From Kiritimatiellia bacterium (GTDB taxonomy: Bacteria; Verrucomicrobiota; Kiritimatiellia; RFP12; JAAYLN01): a DNA stretch of 38,255 nt. The notes below the pieces were generated by a model that had not been told where the DNA came from, searched no databases, and saw nothing but the letters and a program-made list of their open reading frames with translations. The first letter of the stretch is position 1. Each line of letters opens with the position of its first letter. The translations under genes and the position numbers were made by a program. Where the stretch lies: assembly GCA_017458965.1 (NCBI GenBank), contig JAFSZJ010000103.1, forward strand, positions 1 through 38,255. Direction: 5' to 3'. Below, piece by piece: positions 7,813 to 15,360 of the stretch.

Positions 7813-7842
7813 TTGAAACAGACCCCATGTTTCGTGTATCTT
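7813..7842 (+). promoter_or_regulatory. Promoter of the DUF4380-gltA-parE operon
   Basis: TTGAAA (7813-7818), an 18-bp spacer and TATCTT (7837-7842) give a predicted start near 7849 and a leader of about 94 nt to the ATG at 7943. It is back-to-back with the gyrA promoter, so both topoisomerase subunits may share control, for example by supercoiling. Confidence 0.5.
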
Positions 7843-7942
7843 TTCGGAATGGACGCGGGCATGGCCTCGTCCCCGTCCGGATTCAATGATCGGGGTTGTT
7901 TCACGCGGTGCCGCCGGCGACCGCAGGGAAGGTGTTGGAAAT

Positions 7943-8839
7943 ATGGAAATCGTCAAATACGACGGCTGGGACTGCATAAGGCTTACGAATGGGGAGATCG
8001 AGCTCCTCGTCACGCGCGACATCGGCCCGCGCATCATACGCTACGGCTTCATCGGCGGCCCGAACATCCTCGGCGAGATACCCTCCCACATCGGCGGCAA
8101 GGGCGAGAAGGAATGGATGAACCGCGGCGGGCACAGGCTGTGGATCGCCCCCGAAGCCGACCCCTGGAGCTACGAGCTGGACAACGAGCCGTACGCCTCC
8201 GCCATCGCCATTTCAGGCGGCGTCCGCACGGTGCAGGCCGCCGGACCGATCACCGGCATCGAGAAGAGGATGGACATCGTCCTCGACCCCGCCACCGGCG
8301 GCGTCAAGATCGAGCACCGCCTCGCCAACCGCTCCGACCGCCCCGTCCGCTGCGCGGCTTGGTGCATCTCCGTCGTGGGCCTTGGCGGCCGCGCCATCCT
8401 CCCGCTTCCGGAGAAGAGGCTTCCCCCGAACCAGATACTCACGGCGGTGCAGCGCTGGGCGACATGGTCGTACACCGACTTCTCCGACCCCAGGTGGACC
8501 TTCGGTTCACGCTTCCTGATGCTGCGCCAGGATCCGTCCGCCACGACTCCGCAGAAGATCGGCATGGGGAGCGACGCCGGCTGGATAGCCTACGAGCGCG
8601 AGGGCATGCTCTTCATCAAGAAGTACTGCGCCTTCGCCAGCGCCGAGTATCCGGACTACGGGACCAACGTCCAGATCTACACCAACCCGGAGATCCTAGA
8701 GCTCGAGCAGCTCGGACCCCTCACGACCCTCCAGCCCGGCGAGGAGATCCTCCTCCCCGAGGAATGGAAGCTACAGCGCGACTTCGCCCCGTGCAAGGAC
8801 GAGGCCGACATCTTCGCCCGCGTCGTCCCGCTCGTGTAG
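7943..8839 (+). CDS. DUF4380-like protein, possible aldose-mutarotase fold
   Basis: This 298-residue protein has no signal peptide or membrane segment. Motifs such as NGEIELLVTRDIGPRIIRYG, GGHRLWIAPE and DPRWTFGSRFLMLRQDP match what I recall of the DUF4380 family. Its members look like galactose-mutarotase-type beta sandwiches that may bind a sugar. No substrate or reaction can be assigned. The ATG at 7943 was chosen over one at 7886 because the family similarity begins at MEIVKYDGW; GGA lies 5 nt upstream. It is the first gene of a plus-strand run ending at 14183, with 45 bp to the next gene. Confidence 0.7.
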   Translation: MEIVKYDGWDCIRLTNGEIELLVTRDIGPRIIRYGFIGGPNILGEIPSHIGGKGEKEWMNRGGHRLWIAPEADPWSYELDNEPYASAIAISGGVRTVQAAGPITGIEKRMDIVLDPATGGVKIEHRLANRSDRPVRCAAWCISVVGLGGRAILPLPEKRLPPNQILTAVQRWATWSYTDFSDPRWTFGSRFLMLRQDPSATTPQKIGMGSDAGWIAYEREGMLFIKKYCAFASAEYPDYGTNVQIYTNPEILELEQLGPLTTLQPGEEILLPEEWKLQRDFAPCKDEADIFARVVPLV

Positions 8840-8884
8840 CGGGAGTGGCGCTGTCTATCTGATCACGGAAGGGCTCTTTCGGCA

Positions 8885-9808
8885 ATGGCAACGGACAAGA
8901 AGGAAGCGGCGTGGAAGGTGCGCGCCGAGGACGGTTCGGTCTTCGGGCCGGCGTCAATGGCGACGCTTCTGGCATGGGCGCGCGATGGTCGTCTGGCGGC
9001 GACGCATGTGATCTCCAAGGACGGCACCAACTGGACCCCCGTGGCGTCGCACCCTGAACTCGCCATGGACTGGATCGCCGAGATCTCGCCCGGCAAGTTC
9101 TACGGGCCGATCCACAAGGACGCCATGGACGAGCTCGTCCGCGACGGGACGATCGCCGCAGACGCGCCGCGCTACGCCAGGACGCGCACGGCCGACGAGG
9201 ATCCCGCGGCCCTTAAGGGCGAGATCGCTTCCCTCCGCTCCGAGATGGACGCGCTTCGCGCGGACTTCGTGGCAAGGGCATCCAAGCTCGAGGAGGAGCT
9301 TGCAGCCGCCGAAGCCGCGTCGGCCGATCTCAAGGCCCAGCTCGAGACGCGCGACCTCGAATTCGAGGCCGAACGACAGGGCTTCAAGGCCGCCGAAACG
9401 CGCATGCAGGCCGAGCTGGCCAAGGCCGGGAAGAAGGCCGAGACGCTGGCCGAGCAGGTGCGGCAGGACGGCGGACGCGCCCGTTCCCGTGCCGCAGACG
9501 AGGCCCGCATTGCGGAGCTCGAGGCCAAGCTTTCCGCGCTTGAAGACACCGCGAAGAAGGCGAAGGCGCAGTCCGACGCCGAAGTTGCCGACGTGCGCCG
9601 CGCGCTGCGCGACGCCGAGACACAGCTCCAGACCGAGAAGGAGGCGTTCAACCGCTTCCGCTCCGAGGCCCAGGGCGCGACATCGCGCCTCAAGGCGATG
9701 GAGATACGCGAGGAATCGCTGCGCAAGCTCATCCAGCAGATTTCGGCCGTGATGAATGAGACCACCTCCGCCACGATCGAGGACGCCGAGGTCGTGAACA
9801 TAAAATAG
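8885..9808 (+). CDS. GYF_2 (DUF4339) domain protein with long coiled coil
   Basis: The 307-residue protein opens with a GYF_2/DUF4339-like domain (about 8-57: WKVRAEDGSVFGP, LAWARDGRLA, NWTPVASHPEL). A second, weaker copy follows (about 60-97: AEISPGKFYGPIHKDAMDELVRDG). Residues about 107-295 are a continuous Ala/Glu/Lys/Arg-rich coiled coil. There is no signal peptide or membrane segment. GYF_2 domains are usually short peptide-binding or structural modules, often in membrane-associated proteins. The function here is unknown. GGAAGGG lies about 13 nt upstream, and gltA follows after 9 bp. Confidence 0.72.
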   Translation: MATDKKEAAWKVRAEDGSVFGPASMATLLAWARDGRLAATHVISKDGTNWTPVASHPELAMDWIAEISPGKFYGPIHKDAMDELVRDGTIAADAPRYARTRTADEDPAALKGEIASLRSEMDALRADFVARASKLEEELAAAEAASADLKAQLETRDLEFEAERQGFKAAETRMQAELAKAGKKAETLAEQVRQDGGRARSRAADEARIAELEAKLSALEDTAKKAKAQSDAEVADVRRALRDAETQLQTEKEAFNRFRSEAQGATSRLKAMEIREESLRKLIQQISAVMNETTSATIEDAEVVNIK

Positions 9809-9817
9809 GGATTTGAG

Positions 9818-11251
9818 ATGACACCCAAAGAGAAGATGGCGATACCGCCGCAGGAGATGCCGAGCCAGGATCCGGCAGAGCGCGCCCGCAACATGCGCGA
9901 AGTGGCCCTCGGCTACACGGCCGAGATGGCGAAGACAGAGGCTAGCCGCTGCCTGGGCTGCAAAAACGCCCCGTGCATGGAGGGATGCCCCGTCAAGATA
10001 CACATCCCCGAATTCCTCGCCAAGGCGGCCGAAGGCGACTTTGACGGCGCGATAGCCGTCATCCGCGAAAGCTCGCTGCTCCCGGCGGTCTGCGGACGCG
10101 TCTGCCCGCAGGAGAAGCAGTGTCAGGCCAACTGCACGCTGGGCAAGGCGCTCAAGGATGTGAACAAGGCCGTCGCCATCGGCCGCGTAGAGCGCTTCTG
10201 CGCCGACCTCCAGCGCGAGAGCGGCAAGCAGAAGCCCGCCGAAGTCAAGCCCGCGACGGGCATGAAGGTCGCCGTCATCGGATCCGGCCCCGCCGGCATC
10301 ACGGTGGCCGCCGATGTCCGCCGCGAGGGCCATGACGTCACGGTCTTCGAGGCCTTCCACAAGCCGGGCGGCGTCCTCGTGTACGGCATCCCCGAGTTCC
10401 GTCTCCCGAAGGCCATAGTCCAGAACGAGATCGACGGCCTCAAGGCGATGGGCGTGAAGATCGAGACGAACTACGTCGTCGGCCGCACGCGGCGCATAGT
10501 CGATCTCGTCGAGAAGGACGGCTTCGACGCCGTGTTCATCGGCACGGGCGCAGGCCTTCCCAAGTTCATGGGCATACCTGGCGAAAACATGGTCGGCGTC
10601 TATTCGGCTAACGAATACCTCACCCGCGCCAACCTCATGAAGGCGTACGACGTCGAGCACGCCCATACGCCGGCTATCGTGTCGCGCAAGGTAGCCGTCC
10701 TCGGCGGCGGCAACGTGGCTATGGACGCCGCCCGCATGGCGCTCCGCCTGGGCGCGGAGGAAGTGCACCTAATCTACCGCCGCAGCGAGAAGGAGCTGCC
10801 GGCACGCGCGGAGGAGGTCCACCACGCGAAGGAGGAGGGAGTCGTCTTCCACATGCTCGAAAACGCCGTCGAAGTGCTTGGCGACGAGAACGACCGCGTC
10901 CGCGCCATCCGCTGCATACGCTTCGAGCTGGGCGAGCCCGACGCCTCAGGGCGCCGCTCCCCCGTCGAGATCCCAGGCAGCGAGTTCGAGTTCGACGTGG
11001 ACACCGTCATCGTGGCCATCGGTAACGGCTCCAACCCGCTCATCTCGCGGACGACGGACGGTCTCGCCGTCAACAAGCGTGGCAACATCATCGTGGACGA
11101 GAACAACAAGACGTCCGTCGAGGGCATCTACGCCGGCGGCGACATCGTCCTCGGGGCGGCGACCGTCATCCTCGCCATGGGCGAAGGCCGCAGGGCTGCG
11201 GCCGCTATCAACGGATATCTAGCTGAAAAGGCGCAGAGGCAGGGCAAGTGA
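9818..11251 (+). CDS. gltA: NADPH-dependent glutamate synthase small subunit-like oxidoreductase
   Basis: A complete 477-residue member of the GltD/homotetrameric GltA family. The N-terminal region has cysteine clusters for two iron-sulfur centres (CLGCKNAPCMEGCP at about 46-59 and CGRVCPQEKQCQANC at about 92-106). An FAD-binding GSGPAG follows near residue 155 and an NAD(P)-binding GGGNVAMDAAR near 295. The C-terminal EGIYAGGDIVLG closes the FAD site. The family supplies electrons from NADPH for glutamate synthesis. Very similar proteins form the NfnB/NfnL subunit of the electron-bifurcating ferredoxin:NADP oxidoreductase, but no NfnA/NfnS gene is adjacent. AGGG lies 7 nt before the ATG. Its stop overlaps the parE-like start by 4 bp, implying coupling. 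Confidence 0.88.
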   Translation: MTPKEKMAIPPQEMPSQDPAERARNMREVALGYTAEMAKTEASRCLGCKNAPCMEGCPVKIHIPEFLAKAAEGDFDGAIAVIRESSLLPAVCGRVCPQEKQCQANCTLGKALKDVNKAVAIGRVERFCADLQRESGKQKPAEVKPATGMKVAVIGSGPAGITVAADVRREGHDVTVFEAFHKPGGVLVYGIPEFRLPKAIVQNEIDGLKAMGVKIETNYVVGRTRRIVDLVEKDGFDAVFIGTGAGLPKFMGIPGENMVGVYSANEYLTRANLMKAYDVEHAHTPAIVSRKVAVLGGGNVAMDAARMALRLGAEEVHLIYRRSEKELPARAEEVHHAKEEGVVFHMLENAVEVLGDENDRVRAIRCIRFELGEPDASGRRSPVEIPGSEFEFDVDTVIVAIGNGSNPLISRTTDGLAVNKRGNIIVDENNKTSVEGIYAGGDIVLGAATVILAMGEGRRAAAAINGYLAEKAQRQGK

Positions 11252-13107
11252 AGGAAGGCGAGAAGGACGACAGGACCGGCGGGGCGGGGCTCCTCGACTA
11301 CGGCGACGAGCAGATAAAATCGCTCGACCCGATGGAGCACATACGGGCCCGCACCGGCATGTACATCGGGCGGCTCGGCGACGGCTCCCAGTATGAAGAC
11401 GGCGTCTACATCCTCCTTAAGGAGGTCATAGACAACGCCATCGACGAGTACATAATGGGATTTGGCAAGCGCGTCGAGATCAAGCTCGACTACAACTCCG
11501 GCACCGTCTCCGTCCGCGACTACGGCCGCGGCATCCCCCTCGGCAAGGTCGTCGAGTGCGTCTCCAAGATCAACACCGGAGGCAAGTTCGACGACAAGGC
11601 CTTCCAGTTCTCCGTCGGCATGAACGGCGTCGGCACAAAGGCCGTCAACGCCCTCTCCGATGAGTTCGAGGTCCGCTCATTCCGCGACGGCGAATACTCC
11701 GAGGCCAAGTTCCGCAAGGGCAAGATCGTCTCGAAGAAGCGCGGCAAATGCCAGACGCCGCAGCGCAGCGGCACCTTCGTCCGCTTCGTGCCTGATCCCG
11801 ACATCTTCAGGAAGTACCAGTTCCGCGAGGACCACGTCATGCGCCGCATGCGCATGTATGCCTACCTCAACGCGGGGCTGACGATCGACATCAACGGCGA
11901 GAAGGTCGTCTCCGAGAACGGGCTCCTCGACCTCATCCGCGACGAGGCCGAACTCGAGAAGCTCTACGAGCCGTTCCACTATCGCTCCAAGCAGCTGGAG
12001 CTGGTCTTCGTCCACACAAACCGCTTCAGCGAGTCCTACTTCTCCTTCGTCAACGGACAGTTCACCACCGACGGAGGCACACACCTCGCGGCCTTCAAGG
12101 AGGGCATCCTCAAGGCCGTCAACGAATACGGCAAGAAGAAGTACGACGGCGACGACGTCCGCGACGGCATCGTCGGCGCCATCGCCGTGCGCGTCCAGAA
12201 CCCAGTCTTCGAGGCCCAAACCAAGAACAAGCTCGGCATGCCGGAGCTCCGCAACGGCTGGGTGTCCGAGGTCAAGCGCGTCGTGGAGGAGCAGTTCCAC
12301 CGCGAACCGGCGGAAGCCGCAAAGCTCCTCGAGAAGATCGCCGCCACAAGCGAGATGCGGGCCGAGATCGGCAAGGTCAAGAAGCTCGCCCGCGAGCGCA
12401 ACCGCGCCGTCACCGTCCGCGTACCGCAGCTGAGCGACTGCAAGCACCACCTCAACATGGCCAAGGACACGGGACGCGACTCGATGATATTCATCGTCGA
12501 GGGCCGCTCCGCCGCCGGAACGCTCAAGTCGAGCCGCGACGCCACGACCCAGGCCGTCTTCACGCTTCGCGGCAAGCCGCTCAACGTCTGCGAGCTCAAG
12601 CGCGATGCCCTCTACAAGAACGAGGAACTCTTCAACCTCACCAAGAGCCTCGACATCGAGGACTCGTTCGAGCGCCTCCGCTATGAGAAGGTAGTCCTAG
12701 CGACCGATGCCGATGTGGACGGTCTCCACATCCGCAACCTCATGATCACCTTCTTCATGAAGTTCTTCGACCGCGTCGTCAAGGAGGGGCACCTCTTCAT
12801 TCTCGAGACGCCACTCTTCCGCGTACGCAACAAGAAGGAGAACCACTACTGCTATACGGAGGAGGAGCGCCAGGCCGCGATCGACAAGCTCGGGAAGAGC
12901 GCGGAGATAACGCGGTTCAAAGGCCTCGGAGAGATCAACAAGGAGGAGTTCACGGGCTTCATCGGCAAGGAGATGCGCCTCACGCCCGTTGACTGCAACC
13001 AGGACACCTCGCTCCCGGCAACGATCCAGTTCTACATGGGCGGCAACACCCGCGAGAGAAGGCAATACATCATGGACAACCTCGTCGTCGACGAGGAGGC
13101 CATGTAG
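11248..13107 (+). CDS. parE: Type IIA topoisomerase ATPase subunit, ParE-like (GyrB/ParE)
   Basis: A 619-residue protein with a GTG start overlapping the gltA stop (GTGA). The GHKL ATPase domain has EVIDNAIDE (59-67), DYGRGIP (91-97), GMNGVGTKAVNAL (124-136) and the transducer QTKNKL (about 325). The Toprim domain has Glu418 and the DADVDG motif (Asp487, Asp489, Asp491). The text DYGRGIPLGKVVECVSKINTGG resembles ParE of Bacteroidetes and Chlamydiae rather than classical GyrB. An oddity is EGRSA at 418-422, where almost all relatives have EGDSA. The length is that of ParE or a short GyrB. It may pair with the GyrA encoded at 4972-7722 or with a ParC outside the window. It is called parE on similarity; subunit pairing is unresolved. 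Confidence 0.82.
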   Translation: MKEGEKDDRTGGAGLLDYGDEQIKSLDPMEHIRARTGMYIGRLGDGSQYEDGVYILLKEVIDNAIDEYIMGFGKRVEIKLDYNSGTVSVRDYGRGIPLGKVVECVSKINTGGKFDDKAFQFSVGMNGVGTKAVNALSDEFEVRSFRDGEYSEAKFRKGKIVSKKRGKCQTPQRSGTFVRFVPDPDIFRKYQFREDHVMRRMRMYAYLNAGLTIDINGEKVVSENGLLDLIRDEAELEKLYEPFHYRSKQLELVFVHTNRFSESYFSFVNGQFTTDGGTHLAAFKEGILKAVNEYGKKKYDGDDVRDGIVGAIAVRVQNPVFEAQTKNKLGMPELRNGWVSEVKRVVEEQFHREPAEAAKLLEKIAATSEMRAEIGKVKKLARERNRAVTVRVPQLSDCKHHLNMAKDTGRDSMIFIVEGRSAAGTLKSSRDATTQAVFTLRGKPLNVCELKRDALYKNEELFNLTKSLDIEDSFERLRYEKVVLATDADVDGLHIRNLMITFFMKFFDRVVKEGHLFILETPLFRVRNKKENHYCYTEEERQAAIDKLGKSAEITRFKGLGEINKEEFTGFIGKEMRLTPVDCNQDTSLPATIQFYMGGNTRERRQYIMDNLVVDEEAM

Positions 13108-13118
13108 AGGAAAAAACC

Positions 13119-14183
13119 ATGGCCGACATGCCCCCGAAACAACCCGTCACCGGAACAGCGTCCGTGAGGATGGACACTGGATCGGCTCTTCCGCGCATGG
13201 ACGATGAGCTTGGCGACGCCGTGCCCGTCACGCCTGCCTCCCCGCCGCCACCGCCGCAGGGAATGAGCGCTTCGGCGGCTCTGGTGACAATGCACGACGC
13301 CGCATCCCAGTCGGGTGGCGACGCCTTCCGCGTCCTCAAGGCGTTCCAGGACTACCTAGAGTCGGAGCGCCAGCGCGCCCGTCGGCGCATGACGATACTC
13401 GGCTGCGTCTTCGCCGCAGTGATCGTAGTGGTCGTCGGCGCCTTCATGGCGATCTGGTTCGCCACCATGCGCAACATGCAAGCCACCAACGCGCAGCTTC
13501 TACAAGCGGCGCTCTCCTCGCGCGAACGCGAGACGCCGCAGCCGGCCGTAGCCCCTCAACCACAACCTTCCGCCGCCGACACAGCCAAGGCTGTCGCCGA
13601 AGCCATAGCCACTGCGCAGGCCGAGCAGTCCGCCACCTTCGCAAAGGCCCTTGAGGACATGAACGCCTCCTTGGAGGCAATGCGGGAATCGTCGCGCAAG
13701 GCAGAGGCGGAGCGCATCAAGGCCGAGGAGGTGGCACGCAAGGCCCTGGCCGAGAAGGCCGCCGCGGAAAAGGCGGCAAAAGAAGCCGCTGCAAAAGCTC
13801 TAGCCGAAAAGGCTGCAGCAGAGAAGGCGGCCAAGGAGGCCGCTGCCAAGGCACTCGCAGAAAAGGAAGCCCGCGAGAAGGCCGCCAAGGCTGCGGCGGC
13901 AAAAGCCGCCGCCTCTTCCAACCCCGCCCCCATCCTGCCGCGAGATGACACATCTCGCGGATCCGCCCCCATCCTGCCGCGAGATGACACATCTCGCGGA
14001 TCCGCCCCCATCCTGCCGCGAGATGACACATCTCGCGGACCAGCCGCTCCCGCGAAGCCCGCGCTTACCATCCCGCGCTACGACGCGCCGCCGCCGCCGG
14101 AAGGCTTCATGCAGGAATCAATGGCCGTCAGGCTCCCGCGCGAGCCGCATCCGGTCTTCTGGCGCATCTACATGCCAAAGTGA
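13119..14183 (+). CDS. Membrane-anchored Ala/Lys/Glu coiled-coil protein, TolA-like architecture
   Basis: This 354-residue protein is not recognised as a family. A Pro-rich cytoplasmic N-terminus (to about 85) precedes one membrane helix (about 90-112, MTILGCVFAAVIVVVVGAF). A long low-complexity helix follows, containing near-identical 18-residue units of the type KALAEKAAAEKAAKEAAA (about 205-265), as in TolA domain II. After it come three identical 13-residue repeats APILPRDDTSRGS/P (270-308) and a short C-terminal tail. The repeats are encoded by palindromic DNA. A good ribosome site (AGAGGA) precedes the ATG and parE ends 11 bp upstream. It may be a periplasm-spanning linker, but no Tol-Pal genes are nearby. 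Confidence 0.65.
   Translation: MADMPPKQPVTGTASVRMDTGSALPRMDDELGDAVPVTPASPPPPPQGMSASAALVTMHDAASQSGGDAFRVLKAFQDYLESERQRARRRMTILGCVFAAVIVVVVGAFMAIWFATMRNMQATNAQLLQAALSSRERETPQPAVAPQPQPSAADTAKAVAEAIATAQAEQSATFAKALEDMNASLEAMRESSRKAEAERIKAEEVARKALAEKAAAEKAAKEAAAKALAEKAAAEKAAKEAAAKALAEKEAREKAAKAAAAKAAASSNPAPILPRDDTSRGSAPILPRDDTSRGSAPILPRDDTSRGPAAPAKPALTIPRYDAPPPPEGFMQESMAVRLPREPHPVFWRIYMPK
13926..14042 (+). repeat. Three tandem 39-bp repeats, each holding a perfect palindrome
   Basis: Units at 13926-13964, 13965-14003 and 14004-14042 are almost identical. Each contains a perfect palindrome CCGCGAGATG-ACA-CATCTCGCGG (starts at 13938, 13977 and 14016). The unit length is a multiple of three, so each adds 13 residues to the host protein without shifting frame. 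CGCGAGATGACA also occurs in the non-coding region at 4783-4794. This suggests an insertion-tolerant palindromic element that has entered a gene and expanded. Confidence 0.85.
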
Positions 14184-14190
14184 TTGGCGC

Positions 14191-14209
14191 GAGGCAGCCT
14201 CACTTTTTT
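14191..14209 (+). terminator. Possible weak terminator between convergent operons
   Basis: A short stem GAGG-CAG-CCTC followed by AC and six T residues lies 8 bp after the stop of the coiled-coil protein and just past the convergent regulator gene. The stem is only 4 bp, so the call is tentative. Confidence 0.35.
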
Positions 14210-14216
14210 CCGGTCT

Positions 14217-14588
14217 TCATCGCGGCTGGCCGACTTTTCCGGTCAGCTCGCGGAAGCGCTCCATCGTCTCTTCGCTGAGGATGTGCTCCATCGCGCAGGC
14301 GTCGTTCTCGGCGTTCTCCTCCGATATGCCCAGCGACAGGAGAAAGTTCTTGAGCGCAATATGGTGTCCATACACCTTGCCGGCGACGGCTATCCCCTCT
14401 TCGGTAAGGATAATCTCCCGGTACTTCTCGTAGCGGACGAGGTGGAGTCGGGCCAGCTCCTTGACGGCGTTGTTCACGCTTGGCATCTTGACGCGCATTT
14501 TGGCGGCGACATCCACGGCCCTGGCGCTCCTGCCGTCGCGTGAGAGCAGGTAGATCGTCTCGATGTAGTCCTCAAGGCTCTTCGTCAT
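14217..14588 (-). CDS. DtxR/MntR family metal-dependent transcriptional regulator
   Basis: A 123-residue protein with an N-terminal winged helix (about 1-65) and the family dimerisation/metal domain, lacking the SH3 domain of long DtxR proteins. MntR-like ligands are visible: Asp7 and Glu10 in SLEDYIETIY, a histidine in GHHIALKNF, and Glu/His in NDACAMEH. The cysteine in NDACAMEH sits where MntR has Glu99 and DtxR/IdeR have Cys102. This favours iron-type over manganese-type selectivity, an inference by analogy. The ATG at 14588 was chosen over an upstream one at 14657, which would overlap the preceding gene. AGGGGG lies just upstream. No metal transporter is adjacent. It is the last gene of the coaD-plsX run. 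Confidence 0.85.
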   Translation of the reverse strand: MTKSLEDYIETIYLLSRDGRSARAVDVAAKMRVKMPSVNNAVKELARLHLVRYEKYREIILTEEGIAVAGKVYGHHIALKNFLLSLGISEENAENDACAMEHILSEETMERFRELTGKVGQPR

Positions 14589-14628
14589 GGTTGCCCCCTT
14601 TTTCCCTTTGCGGTTGGTTGCCGTACGG

Positions 14629-15360
14629 TCAGACCGGCAGCAGGCACCTTCCACCAACTGGCCGGATAGTCTTTGATGCGTCGAGAATGGCGGACATCAA
14701 GGACTCGGCAGGCGCATCCGCATCAAGATCCGCCTCTATGACCGAGCCGTAAGAGCCGGCGCGGCGTTCCTGGCCGGGGCGAGGAAGAGGATCGGAGCCA
14801 TGCAGGACGCGGATCCCATGCGCCATGGCAACGCGGTACTGGCACGGTTCCGGCCAGAAGACCGGGCGGAGGGCGCTGTCGCCGATTAGCAAAGTATCGC
14901 CGGACGCGATGGCGGCGTCGAGCACCGAGTTGACCGTGCGCGACCGGCTGAAGAGCCACTTGCCGAGGCCCCAAGCCAGAACCGGCGTGAATGACGCCTC
15001 GCGGAGGCGCATGATGGTCTCCGCCAGAGGAAGCCCGTCCGGCACCATGGCCTCGCCGAAAAGCCCCAGCGCCTCAATGCGCTCGGCTGCCGCGACCTGG
15101 CGGGCCGGCAGGATCGTTATCCTGTCATCGCCCCGCGATGCCGTGAACGTGCCGGCCGCGGACTCCTCGAGCTTCCAGTCGCGGACGGGCGACGCATGGA
15201 GCGCATAGCGCAGCGACGGCTGGAACGAGCGCAGCATCACTGCCATGGCATATGCATCGGCGCCAGGCGCGGCGCGTCTGGCGGACGCCATGAAGGATGA
15301 GAAGAGGACATCCAGGTCGAACTCCCCGTAGAGATGGACGTGGGAGTCGAGGAACGTCAT
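14629..15360 (-). CDS. Amidohydrolase/TatD-like protein of unknown function
   Basis: This 243-residue protein begins with MTFLDSHVHLYG, the metal-binding HxH motif at the first strand of amidohydrolase or PHP-type barrels. Later candidates for ligands are less clear (GDSALRP; HGIRVLHGSDPLP, about 185-200). I do not recognise a specific family. No signal peptide is present. Its ATG overlaps the plsX stop (ATGA), so it is translationally coupled to lipid-synthesis genes. Whether it hydrolyses anything is unproven, since the usual four-His/one-Asp set is not evident. Confidence 0.6.
   Translation of the reverse strand: MTFLDSHVHLYGEFDLDVLFSSFMASARRAAPGADAYAMAVMLRSFQPSLRYALHASPVRDWKLEESAAGTFTASRGDDRITILPARQVAAAERIEALGLFGEAMVPDGLPLAETIMRLREASFTPVLAWGLGKWLFSRSRTVNSVLDAAIASGDTLLIGDSALRPVFWPEPCQYRVAMAHGIRVLHGSDPLPRPGQERRAGSYGSVIEADLDADAPAESLMSAILDASKTIRPVGGRCLLPV

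Noticed and set aside
8954-10768. 604-codon open frame on the minus strand
   Set aside because: It is antisense to the GYF_2 coiled-coil gene and gltA, with no recognisable domain.
13119-14183. TolA proper
   Set aside because: The helical low-complexity repeat resembles TolA domain II, but there is no TolA C-terminal domain and no tolQ, tolR, tolB or pal nearby.
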